Shown here: piece after piece, positions 29,463-41,471 of the stretch | How positions within the stretch are numbered: position 1 is the stretch's first letter | Layout of the letters: each line of letters begins with the position of its first letter | From: Spodoptera frugiperda | Taxonomy: Eukaryota; Arthropoda; Insecta; Lepidoptera; Noctuidae | Length of the DNA: 64,000 bases | Reading direction: 5' to 3' | NCBI RefSeq assembly: GCF_023101765.2 | Contig: NC_064237.1 | Location: 620,001-684,000 of the forward strand | The notes under the pieces: generated by a model | What the model was told of the DNA's origin: nothing | The model's database searches: none | The model's input: the letters and a program-made list of their open reading frames with translations, nothing else | Position numbers and translations under genes: made by a program

Positions 29463-29837
29463 AAATAATTGTAAATATGCAGTTGACACTGCAAGTGTAA
29501 ATCATTTAAAAGTTTAAGTAAACATTTTTAAGTAAACCTGCACTTATTTCATAAGACTGACTATGTACAAACTTTGAATGTTAAATCTAAAACATTTTCA
29601 AACAAGTAACGATAACAAAATATCTAGTTTAGCGACAAGTTTTCTTTAGACGTAACTATGTGGGCGTCCTTATAATTTTCTTGAATAAAGTGAGAAAAAT
29701 GGAAGTTCAACTGAGTCTCTTGTAAGATGATGATAAGCATAATTTATTATGATGGCTTAGAAAATAAAATTAACTAACTCAAACTAATTTAAAGTCAGTA
29801 TGTGAGGCGTATTTTTTATCTTAAAGACTTAAGTCTA

Positions 29838-30179
29838 AGGGTGCTTTTCCGCCATAATTATGCTATGTAGCTATGCTACGAGCTATGTATTATAGCTAAG
29901 CTGTGAAACTATGTGACCGTTTCCACCGATACTAAGCTATGTAGTTATGCGAGTAAGATGTGCTATGAAGATGCGTCGCCGCAAAGTAGCTGTTCCGAGG
30001 AAGATGCGCAGCTCGAGTATGCGATGTATCGATAGTAGGAAAGCCGTCCATAGCACGCATCCATAGTACGCAGTACTTTTCATATGAATACGTTTAGCTG
30101 AGTCCACACCTGTGCTAAGCACATATACAGCATGATTGGTGGAAGCCAAACGCATCCACAGCAACTGGTGGAAAAGCCT
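29838..30179. mobile_element. MITE family E, second copy
   Basis: Ends AGGGTGCTTTTCCGCC and CTGGTGGAAAAGCCT are related to the TIRs at 15931-16120. The interior is richer in GCTATG repeats and shares the segment around ATCGATAGTAGGAAAGC (inverted) with the other copy. Confidence 0.75.
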
Positions 30180-31680
30180 GAGTCTGAGTGAAAAAGCGCC
30201 GTAATCATAGGCATTAAATGGTTACTTAATCTAGTCCTTAGTAACAGATTTTCATAAGGAATTAAATACTACGGTATAGTTTACGTTTATTAAGACTTTC
30301 AAACATGTTTCCTTTACTAGAAGGATATCCTTTAGTGCATAACTGCCTTTACCACATCCCCTATCGACCCCCTTTTAGCACATTTTTATGACAGCTATCA
30401 ACTCTTACCGTATTTGCAAATTACATTTATGGTCAGATCAAATTATTGTACATTACGAGATGAAGTAAAGATGAGTGAAACATTATTTTTATGTATTTTT
30501 TATGTGTCAAGCCGATGTGCAACCAGCATATGAAGCTACCCCAATCATTGAAATTTTGTCAATAGATTTTGAACTATATGTGTAAGAGTTTAAGGTTGAA
30601 AGTCTATTGAATAAATGACTTAAAATTGTTAAGCTTTACATGGTCTGTAGGTGAATCTTTTAGTATTAATGTTGATTTTAATTTCACAGCCATATTTGAT
30701 GGTAATGGTTTTCTTTGAAAGATATTTTTACTTTGACAGACGACCGTGGTTTCACCTTTTTTAGATCTTAGTTTTTATTTTTCTAACATCAAACGAGTAT
30801 TTAAGACACTAATGTAAGTAGCACTTAGTAAATTGTGAAAGAAACTGATTAATATAGTTTTATTAAATATAAAAATAATCTTTAATCTGTTTTACTTAGT
30901 ATTTAAGTAAGACAAATTTTATATTTTCTTTTTATAATCAGCATACTGTATTTAATATTGAGGTTTGTACCCACCCTTAGAATCGAAACACAATTGTCCA
31001 TTATCAAACAAAAAAAAAACACAAATGATAAATGACAATAATTAAAATAAAAAAAACAAAAACCATAAAAATAATACGCAACAGCTATTTAGTTAATCAA
31101 AAACTCGGAAATTACATTAAAAACCGAAATGCTAAACTCATTCTACCATATGGGGGTTGTTTACTCGAAATTGCGATTAACGCGTGCGAAGTTCAATCTA
31201 CAGGGCGCTCTCGAAGTGACGCACTCAAACAAGCCAGGGGTGCAATTACGAAGTTCTTTCGGTACGGCCATTCAATAAACAGACGGAGGGCTAATAAAAG
31301 GTGTAATGATTGACAAAAGCTTTTCTTTTGTCTTTATCTTTCGATCGGAGCATCCATCCGCAGTGCCTTCGAGTTGAAAATGAGCAATAAATAGCTGCCC
31401 CTTTGAAGGCGTGTCACGCTTAAAATTCTGGTCGATAACAAAGTTTTTCGTCCAACCTTTTTCTGTTTAAGAACTCCTAAATTGCTTTTTAGCGCATATT
31501 TTATTTTATTTAATAAGAATTCTTATGAAACACAGAAAAAAAAACAGAATTATTTCTACCTTTTTAGAATATACGGCACAACTATTGCATATTTTTGCAT
31601 TTTTTTTGAAAAGTTGTTTTGTCTCTTTTTTTAAGTGGAACATGATGCGAGTAATGGCAAGCCAATACATAATTATATGA
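30180..31680. other. Unassigned DNA
   Basis: The 31100-31310 part is less AT-rich and holds a 93-codon plus-strand frame (31032-31313). No domain recognised; exon status cannot be shown. Confidence 0.4.
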
Positions 31681-31891
31681 AGCGTAGATTTACACCCCAG
31701 CAGGCCTTGGACTGGAATCCCCAAGGGAAAAGGAAGCGTAGCCGTCCTCGGCAAACCTGACGGCGTACTGTGATAGCAGAAGCAGCGGGCATCGGAATGA
31801 CGTGGAGCGAGGTGAAACGGGAAGCTCAAGACCGATCGAGATGGAGGACCTCTGTGGACGTCCTCTGCCCTATCTAGGAGACATAGGATTT
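31681..31891 (+). pseudogene. LINE reverse-transcriptase C-terminal fragment
   Basis: Plus-strand translation gives ALDWNPQGKRKRSRPRQT, a stop where Trp is expected (TGA at 31758-31760), then RRTVIAEAAGIGMTWSEVKR and REAQDRSRWRTSVDVLCPI. WNP.GKR.RGRP...W and AQDR..WR..V..LC are hallmarks of the C-terminal tail of one group of non-LTR retrotransposons. The fragment is 5'-truncated. Confidence 0.85.
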
Positions 31892-33473
31892 TAAGTCAAG
31901 GGAGTCAGACCAACCTTTTTCATCAATAGCTTTTGTAGGTGCATACATCACACGTAGCTCAATCATTCTTGCACCAATTTTTTGACTGATTAACTTCATT
32001 ATCCCCTATGACGTAGATATAGCGCGCATTGTGTAGTTAAACTGTCCGTTTGTTCGTATCTAAATTAGTGGCAATTTGCGTTGTTATCGCGTCAATAACC
32101 AAATATCCGGGCTGCGTGAGCTGTGTGCGAGCCGCGTCAATTACAAACAGTAATTTGTATGAAAACCGACAGTTCATTTGATTGCACCATGTTTGTGGTA
32201 AACCAGTAATTTTTCATTAGCCTTTTCCATTTCCGAATCATTTGTATGTGGTGTTTATTGTTTTGTTAAAAGAGCCGTGTTACGTGATTATGCTATATAT
32301 TATTTTTACTACACTAGGCGACTAGCCTGACTAACTGAGTTTTACTTATGTATTAAAACTACATTCGAACTTTTAATATAACGGTCTTCACGACCTAAAA
32401 AGTATAATAATGCAATGTTTTTCTATAAGACAGATATAGACAAGTATTTGATCAATCAAATACCTAACTTAGTTTTGAAATAGTGTCTAAACTTGACTGA
32501 TTTGAATGAACTGCTCGAGGCTACCAGAAACGGCCTTTGAAATCTACCTCAAATCCTATTTTAGATCTGGTATTACTATTTTAGCCAGGTTTCAAAAGAT
32601 TAAATTACGGTCGTAATGATTGGACCCTTTATAAGATTTACTAAACCACATTTTGTTTGACAAGATGACAGACAATCATGGAGTTGATCTAACTACCGCC
32701 TCCTCATCTAGCTATTTGAAATATTGACGTGTAAAAGTGTTATTTTATAACCTACTTACAGAAATAAATATCATTTATCATTTACCGCCTGATCTTTTTG
32801 ACAGTAGTCCTTTAGTCACGACGCAAAATGTAATGTACTTTACATGACCACACGACAGATCCTACATACCTACTTAGTCTTATACGTTTCTTTATACAAG
32901 TCAATAAAAATTACACTTTGTATATTATATTTTTAACCGAGGCAGCGCACTTGAATGACCAAGAACATTAATAGAGTGGAAACTACAGGTTTTAATGATG
33001 TAGTATAAAGCGCTCTGTAGTTTTTACCTACTCCCATGGGACAAAGATATGACTATATGCACAATGAATACCATATGCTAAATGCATATAAGTGAAAATA
33101 ACAATAAAAACACGTCTTAAACCTCGAGTTGCATCAAACATGAACAATACCATCTTTTACGAAGCAACACAGTACAATATTCACATACAATTCTCATCGT
33201 AAATTTGAGAATACGTCGCGAACATATTGATGTCTTGAAATATTCGTGTCTTTAAAGAATATCTTGAGACATAGCGGCACAATTGTGTTGTACACGACGC
33301 CGCGGGTATTGCACAGAAAGGGAGGGCTCTCACCAATTCAGTACAACCTTTCACGATATTGAAATATTGATGATCCAAGTGCTGATACTTTATTTCTAAT
33401 GTTAGGATGTCAAGTATCAGTTATAGACTATAGGAAATAACCAACCCATCACATTATCATCAAAAAAGGAAGA
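31892..33473. other. Unassigned DNA
   Basis: No repeats with visible ends. A 65-codon minus-strand frame at 33181-33378 has no motif. Confidence 0.45.
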
Positions 33474-33531
33474 TCTCGGAAAAAGTCACATTAGTACTCG
33501 CCGATAGGTTTTAAACCTGCACTCTCATCCA
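33474..33531 (-). mobile_element. SINE family B fragment
   Basis: CGGAAAAAGTCACATTAGTA plus the GGTTTTAAACCTGCACTCTC segment is the reverse complement of the head/body junction of family B. Confidence 0.65.
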
Positions 33532-33640
33532 CCGGGAAATAACCTACAATTATGTTGTTTCCCGGATTATGGAAACGTAAGTTTGGTTTGTATGAAGTAT
33601 CAATTAAATTCTTATATCGATAATCAACTCGTACATTTTT

Positions 33641-34289
33641 AGGGTTCCGTAGCCAAATGGCAAAAAACGGAACCCTTATAGATTCGTCATGTCTGTCTGT
33701 CTGTCCGTCTGTCCGTCCGTCCGTCCGTCCGTCCGTCCGTATGTCACAGCCATTTATTTCCGAAACTATTGGGCCTACATAGTTGAAACTTTGTAGGATG
33801 ATGTATTTCGATAACCGCTATTCGAATTTTGAATAAAAATTATTAAATTTAAAAATTAAAGGGGGGCACTCTATACATGGAATTGATTCAAAAAAATGTT
33901 TTTTCAGCTAACATATCCGTGATGGATAGGTCTTTAAAAAAGACATTAAGGTTTCTAAAACCACTTTTCGTTAAAATCAATCGTTTGAAAGTTAGACGCT
34001 TCCAAAGTGGAAAAATGAGTGGACCCCCCCCCTCTAACTTTTAAAATAAGAGTGTGAGAAAACTGAAAAAAATATATGCTGTAGGTTTTAATGGAAACTA
34101 ACAACGAAAATTGGTTTGAACGAGATATCATTATTAGTTTTTAAGAAATAAAACATTTTCAAAAACCGCAAATATAACTCAGTCGTTCATACAAAAACTA
34201 TGTAAAACCAAGTTTTCTAACTTTTCTATTATGTCACCTACTTGCTGTTACGGAACCCTTCATGTGCGAGTCCGACTCGCACTTTTTTC
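33641..34289. mobile_element. Dispersed element with AGGGTTCCGTA inverted ends
   Basis: Starts AGGGTTCCGTAGCC and has the inverted motif TTACGGAACCCT at 34249-34260. A (TCTG/TCCG)n tract follows the 5' end (33690-33740). Downstream lies GTGCGAGTCCGACTCGCAC (8-bp stem, 3-nt loop) and a T-run. No ORF. The order is typical of an abundant lepidopteran repeat whose class I cannot assign. Confidence 0.65.
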
Positions 34290-34352
34290 TTAACACATTG
34301 AACGCCGTGGTGATCACCGGTGACCAACGTTAGCGGAGGATTTGCCTTCAAC
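34290..34352 (+). mobile_element. Terminal fragment with TTAA edge and ACCGGTGACC motif
   Basis: TTAACACATTGAACGCCGTG followed by ATCACCGGTGACC is related, inverted, to 41427-41471. TTAA at the edge would fit a piggyBac-type target. Only one end is visible. Confidence 0.45.
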
Positions 34353-35865
34353 AGTTTTCTATTGGCAGTCAAAGACTTAAGCAATCCATTTACTTAAGTT
34401 AAGTGCTGAATAAAACGTTACTCTCAGCAACTGAGGAAATGAACCCCAAACACACATACACCGACAGCACCGCTCATTACTATTCCTGATAAACCCTCCA
34501 CAAACTTATTTAACCTTTGAGCCAGGAATGGATTAACAAACAATAGTTAACCAACTAAGATTTGAACTCGACTCAATCAATCACTGGCTTAGGAAACTGC
34601 GCTAGGAAAACATTTGCTGGAGAAATAAACGCCAACAAAAAGTGCCTACCATTAAATCTAGAAGGACCCCATCTCAATATTATATTTCAAAAATAAATTC
34701 CGCGTTCCAACTTCGATAATGTTCGTAATTCCGATGATAGCCGAACATGACGTATTGAGGGCCGTAACTTGCCGAAGTTACGCGATCCTGTGACGTAACA
34801 GCACGGCCTTGTAACATTATTTTTTATCTGCAACTTCGGTTGTAAATCAAATAAAAAGTATTTATTTCTTCCTGTGTGCCAGTTTTATGTTTTCTGCCTT
34901 TATTCGTATGAATTTTAATTAAAAAATAAGGGTAGTAAATTACTTTCCGGTATCTCTGTTCTCTTATTCCATGAATTTGGAAGGGTTGCAAGCGGGATCA
35001 GTTAACTGAGTGCATTTTCATTTGAGTTTCATTGTGGTGTATGTAGGCTGGGTTGATTCCCTCACATAATAATTCAGGCAACAACCCACGTCACTGGTAC
35101 AAATCTCTGGTTGAAATGAAGGGATCTCTGACTGTAGCTCCGGATTACCGGAGTGTCCACACGACGAGACGTATATTCTTGAGATGTTTGTCAGTATGAA
35201 TGACTTTGACTGATTTTGTATGTCACGCGATGACTCCAGCTTTAATATTACGATGAATACGATACTCGTATCATAAAAGTGAATTAAGTTTGAAAACTTC
35301 TATTTCACTTTATTGTTTCTTTGATAGATTACTTTCTTGATATCAAAGACCGTCGAATTCGATGTTGTAGTCCTTCAAATTCTTTAGAAATAATATTTTC
35401 AGACGCAGTGGAATTCCTTCAATTAAAACTAATCAGCAGAAGAAAAACAGGTAAACTACGGTCTCAGCTGTAACAACTATCACAATTTTAACAGCCAATT
35501 AAACTCTCTATCTGCAAAACAAACCCCTTGATTCCAAACTACATAATAAACAGTCCCAAAACGGTCCTAAGTTACCAAAGCCTGCACTTGTCTCTCGATT
35601 CTTTTATTAAAACGGTTTCGAGATGCAAGTCGTGGGGCTCCGGCGGGCGTATCCGTCGGCTTCCATTAGCTCCGGCCGGATATTGGAGGCGATACGTGAC
35701 CCACCCGGGTGAACTCCTCCGGATTGCAACGCCTTCCCAACTATTCCCAAGTAAAAGTTTACAAAGTATTATTATCTATTGTGTGTATTGAATTGGTTTG
35801 GATAATTTTGTTAGTTGATTTTTAGAGGTTGTTTAAGGTTGAAAAAAAAATGATGAAAAAAAAAT
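34353..35865. other. Unassigned DNA with a GC-rich island
   Basis: 35630-35730 is clearly GC-richer (GGCTCCGGCGGGCGTATCCG onward) and lies in an 87-codon plus-strand frame (35528-35791). No domain recognised; it could be a regulatory island or chance. Confidence 0.4.
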
Positions 35866-36040
35866 CAAAATCTAAAAATCACGGTTTATTCAGTCTTATT
35901 TATGGAGAAAAGAAAAGAAGCTCACAGAGAGACTCTTCATCATGAGCAGCGTGCGAAGATGCGGTGACGATAACTCAGTAGGCTGCGCAATTTTTAGTTG
36001 TTAATTTAGTATGCCTCACAATTGTTATTATAAAAAGTTA
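35866..36040. mobile_element. MITE family D
   Basis: AAAATCACGGTTTATTCAG at one end and TTTTTAGTTGTTAATTTAGT then CTCACAATTGTTATTAT at the other form imperfect inverted repeats. The interior has the family core CACAGAGAGACTCTTCATCA and GAGCAGCGTGCG. Confidence 0.75.
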
Positions 36041-36561
36041 TTTATTTAAAACAAAAACAGGTTTAGACAAAACAGCCAACTATTATATTTTGTTCATTAC
36101 TCTCGAAATGTATAGGTAAACAGAAATGATTACTTCTAAAATGATAACCTAAGATAAATCCCACTTCCAATGAACAGAATATAATCATTATTTTTTATGA
36201 AAAGAAACTTATAAGTTCAACGAAAGATTTCCGAAACACCGTACATCCAATAAATGCTAGCTTTGCCAGAATTTCTCGGTTCCTTTCAAATTTTAGATTT
36301 TACTGCAAAATTTACAGCTCGCAGGAAGAAGGTACCGACATGCTGTGATCCAACAAATCTAGATTTTATAAGAATCGTAAAATATCATCGCGGTTGCCCA
36401 ATATTGAACATTTTTGGATATCGATGCAGAACTAGGTTTATGTATTAACATAGGTTTAAGATTATAGCTAACCAGTAAAGTTATTTTAGTGCTTATTTCA
36501 ATGGTTAGACTTTGGTTGTGATACACTCAGTATTGTCAGATCTATTATTTTTCCTCTCGTA

Positions 36562-36810
36562 CTGTTGAGCCGTGCTTCGGCACGAATGGGCTTGCTCGAA
36601 CGGAGTGATACTACGGCCTCACAGAAAACCGATGTGAAACAACGATTTTTCCCATCCCCAATTCCCCAACAAACGCTTAAATTCCTTACCCTAAAAGGAC
36701 GCCAACGCACTTGTAACACCTCTAGTATTTAGGGTGTCCATAGGCGGGGCGATTGCTTACCATCAGGTGATTCGTCTGCTAACTTACTAGCTTATACCAT
36801 AAAAAAAACA
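36562..36810 (+). mobile_element. Family C retroelement, internally deleted
   Basis: CCGTGCTTCGGCACGAATGG start, GTGAAACAACGATT joined directly to the CCCCAATTCCCC segment, and 3' GCTTATACCATAAAAAAAAC with an A-tail. The GTGTTTCGTTGTGTGAGTGA part is missing. Confidence 0.85.
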
Positions 36811-37450
36811 ATAGAACTTGTAGTACGTAACTTTGTGATATAGGTATAAGTACACACCTCATATAAAAATACATTGACAAACCTCTCAGAAGCCACAATT
36901 CACATCCACATAACTCCAGCTCAACTCTAACGTGTAAATTGCTACAAAACATGACAATTCACAAAAGTGACTTCCCCACGACGGATGAGCAAATTCTCCA
37001 AAATACGTTCACAATGGATCGATTTAGTGGCTGCATCATTTGCTTGCCTTTGGATGCTCCGGCACCTCCGAATCACCCTGAAGCCAGTCACGCCGTGTTC
37101 GCCTTTTGATGCCCTAACCCCGAAGACACAAAGCCAGCCAGGGAGCACTCAGACTGATTGTATCTGGAACGTGTCTTTGTTAGTATCCTGCTGCAAGTAC
37201 AGGTGCGGTGCAGAAGTGCAATTTCGTTTCAGAAGATGTTAAAATGGGTGTTTAAAGTAATCTCAGATTGTATTGTATTTATTTCTATTTCTACTATGAA
37301 TTTAAAATAGACCAGGAACGCACTTTTGAACGTCAAATTTTGAATGTCAAATTTTGTTGGTCAATTGGTTAAAATTCAATTTTAAAGTAAAAGTATTTAC
37401 TTAAAATTTGATTTCAACTACTAGTTGATAAAAATAACAAGTAAGTTACT
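36811..37450. other. Unassigned DNA with overlapping open frames
   Basis: 36942-37242 is open on both strands (91 and 68 codons) and less AT-rich than its surroundings. No domain or repeat family recognised. Confidence 0.4.
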
Positions 37451-37502
37451 TTGTCGTATAAAACATGAATATCAAATTGGATATTCATGTTTTATACGAC
37501 AA
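37451..37502. repeat. Perfect 23-bp inverted repeat (hairpin)
   Basis: Arms TTGTCGTATAAAACATGAAT-ATC at 37451-37473 and the exact reverse complement at 37480-37502 are separated by AAATTG. A chance origin for a perfect 23-bp palindrome with a 6-nt loop is unlikely. No flanking transposon ends are visible. Confidence 0.95.
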
Positions 37503-38125
37503 GGTAAAAATCTTATTACAACAAACAATAACAAAATTAACATCTCAACTTGAATTTATTGTTACTAGGCGTACCTAATACAATTTCGAAGGTACTTATA
37601 CCTTTGGAACTTAATTAATGTGACTTAATTAGATTATTATTGAACTAGAAATTACGCCAAATAACTTATGAAACTTGAGTATGAAAAGCCAACTCGGAGT
37701 AATGTCTGGAGACCAGAAATTGCGTCTCTAATAACAATTGAGCTTATTCTAAGGGGCTTTTATCATAAACATAAAAATAAACGTAATAACATAACAGCTA
37801 ACGGGTTTGCCGAAAGGATTATGCTGAGGTACACCGATGTACGGAAACAAAATGAGAAGTAAGATGCATATTTTTAGGTGCTAGTCTCGATTTCACATTG
37901 TTTTTGTCTTAGTAGGTTAATCGTAGTGTATCTGTATCTGTATCTACAGTGATAGATACAACTATTATTAAAATTAGTATTTTCAATTTTTATTATTAAA
38001 TCAAAACCTTCGCATTATAAAATTAAAATAAATATCTAAACAAAGATCATTTTCACCTTTTTAATGAAAATAACGGAAACGTTTTCTAATCTTCCAACCT
38101 TCAAGAAAACAGCGTATTCTTCTTT
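37503..38125. other. Unassigned DNA
   Basis: A 64-codon frame at 37668-37862 has no recognised domain. A short GTATCT repeat lies at 37929-37945. Confidence 0.45.
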
Positions 38126-38240
38126 AAAAAACCGGCAACGCACCTGTGTCTCCTCTGGTGTTCCGCGTGTATATGGGCGGCACTGATCGTTTACCATCAG
38201 GTGACCGTACTCGTTTGACCCCTATTCCATAAAAAATAAC
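38126..38240 (+). mobile_element. Family C, 3' fragment
   Basis: ACCGGCAACGCACCTGTGTC, TATGGGCGGCACTGATCG and ACCATCAGGTGACCG precede ATAAAAAATA. The 5' half is absent. Confidence 0.75.
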
Positions 38241-40747
38241 TTCAATTTCGTTTAGCTTATTGAAAGTTGAACTTCTGTATATCTTGCTGTATAGTGGCGC
38301 TCGATGTTGGCCCCACTGCCTTAGTGCGACTGCCGTTGTGTTTGGTCATACAATTCACTTAGCTCTCAAATAACGTACTTCGTTTGTGGAACACCCAATC
38401 GGAGTGCGCTTTTGTTTTCCGCTGCCGTGCTCGAGAAAAAAAGTTTCGCTTTAACTTTATAGCTGAGAGAATCTGATATGGTTGCTGTTAATTGGTTATT
38501 GTTTAATTATATGTATTGATAATACGATTATAGATTAAATGCATATATTATCATTAGTAATCTGAAGCCTATGTTAATCTTATCAGGTAAAACCTTGCAT
38601 ATAAACTTTCATGTTTGCAAACACACTCACGACACAAGTGAATATTCTAGTATGGAGCAATGTTTTAGTAAAAATCCGAAATATTTCGTCAGTCAAAATC
38701 TAACTTGTATTTATTGAAGTTAACTAGTGTTACAACAACCTTATTTAACCTAATATCTGAAATAATATCAGTAAAATCAATAAAGTTACAACAACGAAAT
38801 GTTATTTAATATTTTACTAGCATCTCGACCAATACTGCACTTGGAATACGCTTTAAAATTTGCTTCCAACACAAAAATGGAAAAGCCGAACGGTTTTATC
38901 GAAACAAAAATCTATTCGCAAGATTTTTCGGCTTGTGCAAGCGGGAGGAATATCTTCGGAGAGCAGGAGTACGAGTGTGCGTTTAATATCCTCCTAAACA
39001 TTGGAATACAGGCTTAATCCAGTTCTGGATGTTTCTATCCCGTCTCTAAATACTGGCATTACGGTGCTTGCACTACAAATATATTACGCGCGGCGCGGCT
39101 GCAATGCAATGAACGCTAAACGCTATTCAGGCGCATTACTCCATGGCGCCCGGTCAATGGATAGCGCGATTGTTCCAATGCGTATTGTTGGGAAATATTA
39201 GAGTAATAGCTGCGCCTCTTTGTTCGAAATCTATGAAATTATCAGTTCAATTTCATCAAACAATTTCAATGTTGTGATTTACTATTTATGCTAAGAAAAA
39301 CAATGTTTTAACATATCCTACCGTAGCTCAGTTTAGTAATAACAAAGCACTGTTATCACAGTTTTCTTTCCTTTATTTACCAAACAAAAGGTATCTATTG
39401 TCAACACCTAATATTGTCATATCATAAAATTTCTATTCCCAAAAACGTAGTCATCATTCAATATTAGTAGGAACAATACTTTATGATAATGAGCCTTCAT
39501 CTCACTTTCAAAAACATCTTTGTATTGAACAAAAGGCTGCTTAACAAAAACGTGTTTGATAAAGGACATCTCGAGCTGAGCTCCCAGGGGCTCGCTGATA
39601 TTATCATATTTTGTGCAAATATAAACAGTACACGCCTCTTGGGCCACTGTATCCCACGAAAAAGCAAATTGGAGTTGCGGACTAGCTTGTAAGGATAGCA
39701 GTACACTTGAGTTTCGGAGAATTCCGCATAAAATATCGGTCGATTATCTTAAACTAGGAAGGAAGGGATGGTTTTACAAATATTGTTGTGTTTGTATCTA
39801 TCCAGATACTATTTTGACTTCTGTCGAAGAAGCAATGATGGTCTAGTTATCTCATATCTAAACGCTGTTATTTCTCTCGCAGATAGCGTTGATGTATAAA
39901 CCAAGTCTACTTTTGTAGTCGCTCGACCACAAAGGGTATGTAAAAGAAAGTGTCAATGATTTGTTGTAACAATGCATTATATGACTTTCAAAAAGTATAA
40001 AAGCACAATTAATTAATATTCAGTGCAACCCATACATATAAAAACGTTAATAAACATTAAGTTCGTGTTTTACTCGATTCGTATCGTAAATATCACGAAT
40101 ATGATGTTATATTCAGATTTAAAAAGAGCATGCATTTATTTATTTATTTGTTGAGTCATTAATAGAAAGGAGAATGAACTAGCGACGGTTTTAATTATAG
40201 CACGTATGATTAAATCAGCATGTTTCTCATTTGTCGTGTGTTGATAAAGCTGATTAGTAATATATTTTTATTATTTACTCTTTGAGAGCTGAAGGTAATA
40301 AAGTTATTTAAGTAATAAGAGCTTAGATTTATAAATGCTTATCATATTTACAAGACATAATGTCACATCTGTTTTTTTTATGTCGAGTTCGACTCACTGA
40401 ACCCACTTAATTCGCAATCGCGGTTGCAACCATACTACACAAATCTGTCATCCTGTGCCTTGCATAACAAAAAGTACTAATAAATACGTAATAATAAAAT
40501 CTTCACAAAATATGTACGACAGTAAACATTAATCACGAACACATTACATTTGTACACACAATGTTGACCTCACACACATTCTTTGTTCACATTTTACAAA
40601 AGAACGAACAATACACGAACCAGTAAATGAAACAAACAATATAATGTACAAAGTCAAGAAACACCTTTTATCATCAGTGAAGCCTTTAAAATACTACAAA
40701 AGACTGACAGCCCAGTCCTTTTTCAAAAGACCGTTGTCCTTTAAAAC
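38241..40747. other. Unassigned DNA
   Basis: A GC-richer stretch at 39085-39175 (GCGCGGCGCGGCTGCAATGC) is unusual locally. Short frames at 39417-39706 on both strands show no domain. I see no transposon ends. Confidence 0.4.
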
Positions 40748-40935
40748 TGACGTCAGACAGTGACTTACAGAACGGCTGACGTGACGTGAAGTCGGGTGAC
40801 ATCGGCTGACGTCGTGTGACGAGTGACGCTGGTGTGATATCGCCCTTAATCCTTTGTCCCAACGCTATAATCCCTTGGAAAAATAAATGGAAAATAAGTA
40901 AAGCGTGAGTCAGCTTAAAGTAACATGACGTGACG
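40748..40935. promoter_or_regulatory. Cluster of TGACG (CRE/bZIP-type) motifs
   Basis: Forward TGACG starts at 40748, 40777, 40782, 40807, 40817, 40824, 40926 and 40931. One lies in the palindrome CTGACGTCAG and others in GCTGACGTGACGTG and GCTGACGTCGTG. Eight in 190 bp of AT-rich DNA is far above chance. TGACGT cores are bound by CREB/ATF-type and related bZIP factors. It may also be a decayed short tandem repeat. Confidence 0.45.
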
Positions 40936-41426
40936 AATCTGTGTGGACAAGGGGATTGGGGTCAATTGATAGCAAAAAGTTTTGGTTTTTGGGACCTCGA
41001 GGACTCATTTACTTTCGAGTACTGAGACCTTTTTGTTAGTGGAAATAATAAGTTTATCGTGGTGATGGAGAGGGAGATGACAACTATTATATCTCTGGAT
41101 CGAAGAGTGCTGATTGGATTAACTCGTGAAATTATATTCCACGCGGTTGAAACTGCGGCTGAAAAGCAAACTACTAACACAATTATTATGTAAAAATGAA
41201 ACAAAGCCCGCTACGTTATATGGTACCTTAGTACATTATTCATAGTAATATGATATTTTAAGATAACAAATCCTAAAATAATATCATTTTAATTCGTAAT
41301 CTGATCCTAGAAATCAGTTTTTTGAACTGGGAATGTGATTAAAATAAATTCAAAGATAAAAACTAAACTGAATTAAATTGCGTTATTTTTTTTATTTATT
41401 TTTTTAAAGAAAACATTTTTAGGTCT
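40936..41426. other. Unassigned DNA
   Basis: An 80-codon minus-strand frame at 40962-41204 has a hydrophobic start but no recognisable domain. Nothing else seen. Confidence 0.4.
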
Positions 41427-41471
41427 ATCAACATCGGTCACCGGTGACCTTCAAGGTGTTCAATGTGTTAA
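41427..41471 (-). mobile_element. Terminal fragment with TTAA edge and 14-bp palindrome
   Basis: The minus strand reads TTAACACATTGAACACCTTG then the palindrome GGTCACCGGTGACC (41436-41449). It pairs with 34290-34352 in the opposite orientation. Confidence 0.45.

Noticed and set aside
37451..37502. MicroRNA precursor
   Set aside because: The stem is perfect and only 23 bp with a short loop. Animal precursors are longer and imperfect.
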